A stretch of 9,279 nucleotides of DNA from contig JALSSH010000440.1 in assembly GCA_026984385.1 (NCBI GenBank), positions 1-9,279 of the forward strand. Direction: 5' to 3'. The notes beneath the pieces were generated by a model. It was not told where the DNA came from. It worked only from the letters and a program-made list of their open reading frames with translations, and did no database searches. The translations under genes and the position numbers were made by a program. Position 1 is the stretch's first letter; each line of letters begins with the position of its first letter. This document shows, one piece after another, positions 6,485 through 9,279 of this stretch. Source of the stretch: Ardenticatenia bacterium. GTDB lineage: Bacteria > Chloroflexota > Anaerolineae > Aggregatilineales > Aggregatilineaceae.

Positions 6485-6886
6485 TCAGGCGCGCGACTCG
6501 CAATATTTGGCGTAGGCGTCCGCGTCCATCAATTTTTCCAGCTCGGCGGGATCGCTGAGCTTGATCGCGACAAGCCACCCCTCGCCGTAGGGGTCGGAGT
6601 TGATGACCTCGGGCGTATCTTCCAATACTTCGTTGACCGCGACGACCTCGCCGCTGGCCGGCGCGTACACGTCCGAGGCGGCCTTGACGCTTTCCACCGA
6701 GGCGAACGCTTCGCCCTGGGTGAGCGCGCCGCCCACTTCCACATCGCCGAAGTCCACAAAAACAATATCGGAGAGCTGATCCTGGGCGTAGTCGGTTAGC
6801 CCGATCTTCGCCGTCTCGCCTTCGACCAAAATCCACTCGTCATTTTCGGTAAACTTGCAATCTGCGGGAATTTTCCAATCGGCCAC
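6485..6886 (-). CDS. gcvH: Glycine cleavage system H protein (lipoyl carrier)
   Basis: This 133-residue protein, typical H-protein size, carries the methylamine intermediate on lipoamide between the P, T and L proteins. The lipoylated lysine is K68 in FASVESVKAASDVYAPASGEV, the strongly conserved H-protein block. The N-terminal FTENDEWILVEGETAKIGLTD and the C-terminal INSDPYGEGWLVAIKLSDPAEL also match the family. The start is GTG at 6886, preceded by AAAGGA with 7 nt spacing; no ATG fits better. It is the first gene after the glycine riboswitch. The usual gcvT that precedes it in many Gram-positive and thermophile operons is missing; the leader and promoter lie directly upstream instead. Confidence 0.97.
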   Translation of the reverse strand: MADWKIPADCKFTENDEWILVEGETAKIGLTDYAQDQLSDIVFVDFGDVEVGGALTQGEAFASVESVKAASDVYAPASGEVVAVNEVLEDTPEVINSDPYGEGWLVAIKLSDPAELEKLMDADAYAKYCESRA

Positions 6887-6958
6887 GACTCAATCCTTTC
6901 TACTCCAAACTAGGGCGCGCGGGGCGCCAAAAATAACGCTTTGCTTCCAGTGTAACGC

Positions 6959-6992
6959 AAAAAGGCAAACAGCCATTGCGGACTGTTTGCCT
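6959..6992 (-). terminator. Riboswitch-controlled intrinsic terminator before gcvH
   Basis: On the minus strand AGGCAAACAG (6992-6983) pairs perfectly with CTGTTTGCCT (6972-6963) around a 10-nt loop and runs into TTTTT (6963-6959). The first three bases of its 5' arm, AGG, are also the end of the P1 stem of glycine aptamer 2 (CAGAGG, 6995-6990). The base of the terminator, next to the U run, and glycine-bound P1 are therefore mutually exclusive. This predicts an ON switch: glycine present, terminator weakened, gcvH read. Confidence 0.9.
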
Positions 6993-7069
6993 CTGTCATC
7001 GGCCTGAGAGATTCTCTCGCCGCTGGCGAGATTGCCCCGTCGGCGCGGCAATGTGCCGCTTTCCAGAGG
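6990..7069 (-). ncRNA. Glycine riboswitch, aptamer 2
   Basis: On the minus strand P1 is CCTCTG (7069-7064) with CAGAGG (6995-6990). The conserved core reads CTGGAAAG, then the hairpin CGGCA/TGCCG, then CGCCGACGGGGCAA, then the stem TCTCGCC/GGCGAGA, then GAATCTCTCAGGCCG. Each block matches the glycine aptamer consensus as I know it (GGAGAG, CCGAAGGGGCAA, TGAAACTCTCAGG). Its 3' P1 strand overlaps the terminator, so this aptamer directly controls transcription of gcvH-gcvPA-gcvPB. Confidence 0.93.
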
Positions 7070-7080
7070 GATAACCACGT

Positions 7081-7178
7081 TGCGGGTACGGTGACCTGAG
7101 AGTTTCACGAGGGGGCTACAGTCTGGGCCGTCCTCGCTTGCCCCTTCGGTGGCGTCCGTCGGACGCGCTCTCCCCGCA
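7081..7178 (-). ncRNA. Glycine riboswitch, aptamer 1
   Basis: P1 is TGCGGG (7178-7173) with CCCGCA (7086-7081). Core blocks are GGGGAGAG, a GCGTCC/GGACGC hairpin (7166-7152), CACCGAAGGGGCAAG, a longer CGAGG/CCTCG arm with a 19-nt apical part, and GTGAAACTCTCAGGTCACC. An 11-nt linker (7080-7070) joins it to aptamer 2, the usual tandem spacing. AACT just upstream of P1 can pair with GGTT in the linker, which might be the leader-linker kink-turn helix of tandem glycine riboswitches; that part is tentative. Confidence 0.92.
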
Positions 7179-7255
7179 GGCGGCTGAGTTGGCAACTGTG
7201 TAATCGGTACGATGCTCCTCCTGGATGTATGCCAAGGTGCGCTCTCGTCAGGCAG

Positions 7256-7284
7256 ATTATACCATCGGCGGGGCGGGATGCCAG
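7256..7284 (-). promoter_or_regulatory. Promoter of the glycine cleavage operon
   Basis: On the minus strand a perfect extended -10, TGGTATAAT (TATAAT at 7261-7256), stands 17 nt from CTGGCA (7284-7279), a 4 of 6 match to TTGACA. The start would be near 7249, about 70 nt before aptamer 1. In that leader a purine run AGGAGGAG (7222-7215) looks like a ribosome site, but no ATG, GTG or TTG follows at a useful distance, so no leader peptide is called. Confidence 0.72.
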
Positions 7285-7400
7285 TTTGATGCTAAACCGC
7301 GATGGGCCATAAGCACCAAAAAACCTTTGCACCAGATGGAGCGCTCCCGTGCCATACCGATCCCAACGTCATTGTTGCTACGGTGATGGGTAAAAACGCC

Positions 7401-7437
7401 AAAAATCCCCTCCCCTGCGCACGGCCAGGGAGGGGAT
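7401..7437 (-). terminator. Intrinsic terminator of the EF-G-like gene
   Basis: On the minus strand ATCCCCTCCC (7437-7428) pairs over 10 bp with GGGAGGGGAT (7414-7405) around a 13-nt loop, followed by TTTTT (7405-7401). It lies 29 nt past the EF-G-like stop codon and separates that transcript from the gcv promoter. Between this terminator and that promoter (7285-7400) I see no gene, only a short palindrome GGAGCGCTCC at 7338-7347. Confidence 0.93.
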
Positions 7438-7466
7438 CGTCTGCTTAGGCGCAACGCAAGCGCGCG

Positions 7467-9279
7467 CTAACCTTCCTCTTCGCGCTCCTTTTGCGCTTTG
7501 GCGATAATCTCCTGCTGGAGATGCGAAGGCACACGCTCGTAACGCAAAAACTCCATCGAGAAAACGCCGCGCCCCGCCGTCATCGAGCGCAAGTCGTTGG
7601 AATAGCGTTGAATTTCCGCCAACGGCACTTCCGCCGTCACCACGCTGCGGCCCGCCTCGGTTTCCATGCCCAACACGCGCCCGCGACGGGTGTTCATGTC
7701 GCCCAGCACATCGCCCATGTTTTCTTCCGGCACAGTCACCCACACCTTCATAATCGGCTCTAGCAACACCGGCCCCGCGTCTTTGAACGCTTCACGAAAC
7801 GCGCCGCGCCCCGCGATCTGGAAGGCGATGTCTTTGGAGTCCACCGGGTGCATCTTGCCGTCGTAAACAACAGCCTTCACATACTTGACCGGATAACCGG
7901 CGATGACACCCTGCGAAAGCACTTGGCGGACGCCCTTTTCGGTGCTGCCCACAAATTGCGCGCTGATCGCCCCGCCGAAGACTTCGTTTTCAAACTCGAA
8001 CTCCGGCACTTCTTCGTCGGCGCTTGTGGGGGTGGGCAACGGCTCAACGCGCAGATGCACCTCGGCGAATTGCCCCGCGCCGCCGGTTTGCTTCTTGTGC
8101 CGATAAACCGCCGTCGCGGTCTTGGTGACCGTTTCCAGATAGGGCACTTTGGGCAAGTCTGCGTCGATGCCCACGCCCATCCGTTCCGCGCGCTTGATCG
8201 CCACGTCAATATGTGTGCCGCCCATGCCCTCCAAAATCGTCTGGTGCAACGCCGCGTCCTGATACCAGTTCAACGTCGGGTCGGCGTTGGTCAAGCCGGT
8301 GAGCACCTCGTTGAGCTTGGCGCTGTCGCTTTGCGTGCGCGGGTGCAACCGCACGGCGTAGATCGGCATCCCGAACTTGGGGCGCACTACGAAACGGCTT
8401 TCGCCCTTGCCCACCAGCGTATGGCCGGTGTGCGTGGCGCGCAACTTCGCCACAACGCCGATGTCGCCCGCGTGCAACACGTCCAGCGGCCATTGGTTCG
8501 CGCCGTACATGGTCATCAAGCTGCCGAAACGCTCGTCGTGGTCGCCGTCCAGATTGCGTAGCGTGTCGTTGGCCTTGACCTGCCCACGAAAGATGCGGAA
8601 GTAGGAAAGCGTGCCGTATTTGTCCGTGTGGCTGTGGAAAACGTAGGCCAGCGTGGGGTCGCTATCTGAATGTGGCCCTTCGAGCACTTCCACGTCGCCG
8701 CCGCGTTCCGCTTCCACCTTCACGTGACGCGCGCTCGGGTCCGGCACGTATTGGAGCAGCGCGTCCATCAGCGCGCGCACGCCGATATTATGCGTGGAGC
8801 TAACCGCGAAAACCGGCACGACCTGACGCCCGACGTTGCTCATGCCCATCAAAATATCGGCTTCGTCGAGCGTCTCGTTTTCAAAATATTTTTCCATCAG
8901 CGCATCGTCGGATTCCGCCGCCGCCTCGATCAGCTCCAAGCGGGCTACCTCTGCGTCGTCGGCCAACTCGGCGGGCACGTCGGCCACGTCGCCGCCTTCG
9001 CCCAGGCGCGCCTTGAGCGCCAGCAAGTCCACCACGCCCGCAAAATCCGCCTGTGCGCCAATGGGCAATTGCACCGGCACAAAGCGATAGTTCGGGAAGC
9101 GTTCACGCATGGCGTCGAGCGCCTTTTGGAAATTGGCGTTTTCGCGGTCCATCTTGTTGATGACCACGCGGATCGGCAGCTCGAACTCTTCGGCGTAGGT
9201 AAAAGCCAACTCGGTGCCGACTTCTGGGCCGGAAACCGCGTCCACCACCACGATAGCCGCGTCCGAAGCCAAGACGGCG
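7467..9279 (-). CDS. Elongation factor G-like translational GTPase (5' end cut off by window edge)
   Basis: The frame is open from the right edge to a TAG stop (7467-7469) and shows about 600 residues; roughly 85-90 residues of a typical EF-G, with the P-loop and switch regions, lie outside. The first visible block AIVVVDAVSGPEVGTELAF follows the G3 region. NKMD (codons 9158-9147) is the G4 guanine-specificity motif, and VSSTHNIGV occupies the G5 area. Domain II is present, then domain III and IV blocks (HKKQTGGAGQFAEVHLRVEP; PVDSKDIAFQIAGRGAFREA) and a domain V with VPEENMGDVLGDMNTRRGRV and MTAGRGVFSMEFLRYERVP. EF-G moves tRNA and mRNA through the ribosome or splits ribosomes. Domain IV differs from housekeeping EF-G (KHKKQSGG, DVDSSEMAF), which suggests the paralogous EF-G2/EF-G-like group; whether it is the only EF-G cannot be told. 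TTG at 9272 is an internal codon, not the start. Confidence 0.93.
   Translation of the reverse strand, partial: AVLASDAAIVVVDAVSGPEVGTELAFTYAEEFELPIRVVINKMDRENANFQKALDAMRERFPNYRFVPVQLPIGAQADFAGVVDLLALKARLGEGGDVADVPAELADDAEVARLELIEAAAESDDALMEKYFENETLDEADILMGMSNVGRQVVPVFAVSSTHNIGVRALMDALLQYVPDPSARHVKVEAERGGDVEVLEGPHSDSDPTLAYVFHSHTDKYGTLSYFRIFRGQVKANDTLRNLDGDHDERFGSLMTMYGANQWPLDVLHAGDIGVVAKLRATHTGHTLVGKGESRFVVRPKFGMPIYAVRLHPRTQSDSAKLNEVLTGLTNADPTLNWYQDAALHQTILEGMGGTHIDVAIKRAERMGVGIDADLPKVPYLETVTKTATAVYRHKKQTGGAGQFAEVHLRVEPLPTPTSADEEVPEFEFENEVFGGAISAQFVGSTEKGVRQVLSQGVIAGYPVKYVKAVVYDGKMHPVDSKDIAFQIAGRGAFREAFKDAGPVLLEPIMKVWVTVPEENMGDVLGDMNTRRGRVLGMETEAGRSVVTAEVPLAEIQRYSNDLRSMTAGRGVFSMEFLRYERVPSHLQQEIIAKAQKEREEEG

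Noticed and set aside
6890..7332. Small minus-strand frames overlapping the riboswitch leader (6890-7195, 7105-7332)
   Set aside because: The bases are fully accounted for by two glycine aptamers and a terminator, and no ribosome site precedes the frames.
7338..7347. Perfect palindrome GGAGCGCTCC as an operator
   Set aside because: Only 10 bp, and about 50 bp upstream of the gcv -35 with no second copy found; common by chance in GC-rich DNA.

Overview
This GC-rich bacterial window holds seven protein-coding genes. Six are on the minus strand and one, a methyltransferase, is on the plus strand. Split glycine decarboxylase subunits (GcvPA/GcvPB), a tandem glycine riboswitch, near-consensus sigma70-type -10 boxes, an octopine/nopaline dehydrogenase-family enzyme and a diverged EF-G fit a Gram-positive-like or deep-branching lineage. 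Chloroflexota (Anaerolineae-like) is my best guess, but this is an inference from gene content and not proven.

Layout from right to left, the direction of most transcription. (1) 7467-9279: the 3' part of an elongation factor G-like GTPase, followed by a strong intrinsic terminator (7401-7437). (2) 7284 down to 3477: the glycine cleavage unit. A promoter with a TATAAT -10 (7256-7284) drives a leader carrying two tandem glycine aptamers and an expression-platform terminator. Then come gcvH (GTG start), a 120-nt spacer with a three-way-junction fold, gcvPA and gcvPB. Glycine should bind the leader, prevent termination and switch on the H and P proteins that degrade it. gcvT is absent and must lie elsewhere. 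(3) 3205-3476: a gene-free region packed with perfect inverted repeats, including a cloverleaf-shaped element (3316-3444) in which every stem pairs. This is the least explained structure in the window.

(4) 2392-3204 (+): a small class I SAM-dependent methyltransferase. (5) 2293 down to 1: a divergent two-gene operon with a clear promoter (TATAAT) and a ~170-nt leader. It encodes an opine-dehydrogenase-family NAD(P) oxidoreductase and, 4 nt downstream, a cobalamin-binding protein whose C-terminal part looks like a B12-dependent mutase barrel and runs off the left edge. The tight coupling of these two enzymes suggests an amino-acid or opine pathway that I cannot name.

The most interesting points are the cloverleaf element, the B12/opine-dehydrogenase operon with its structured leader, and the structured spacer between gcvH and gcvPA.
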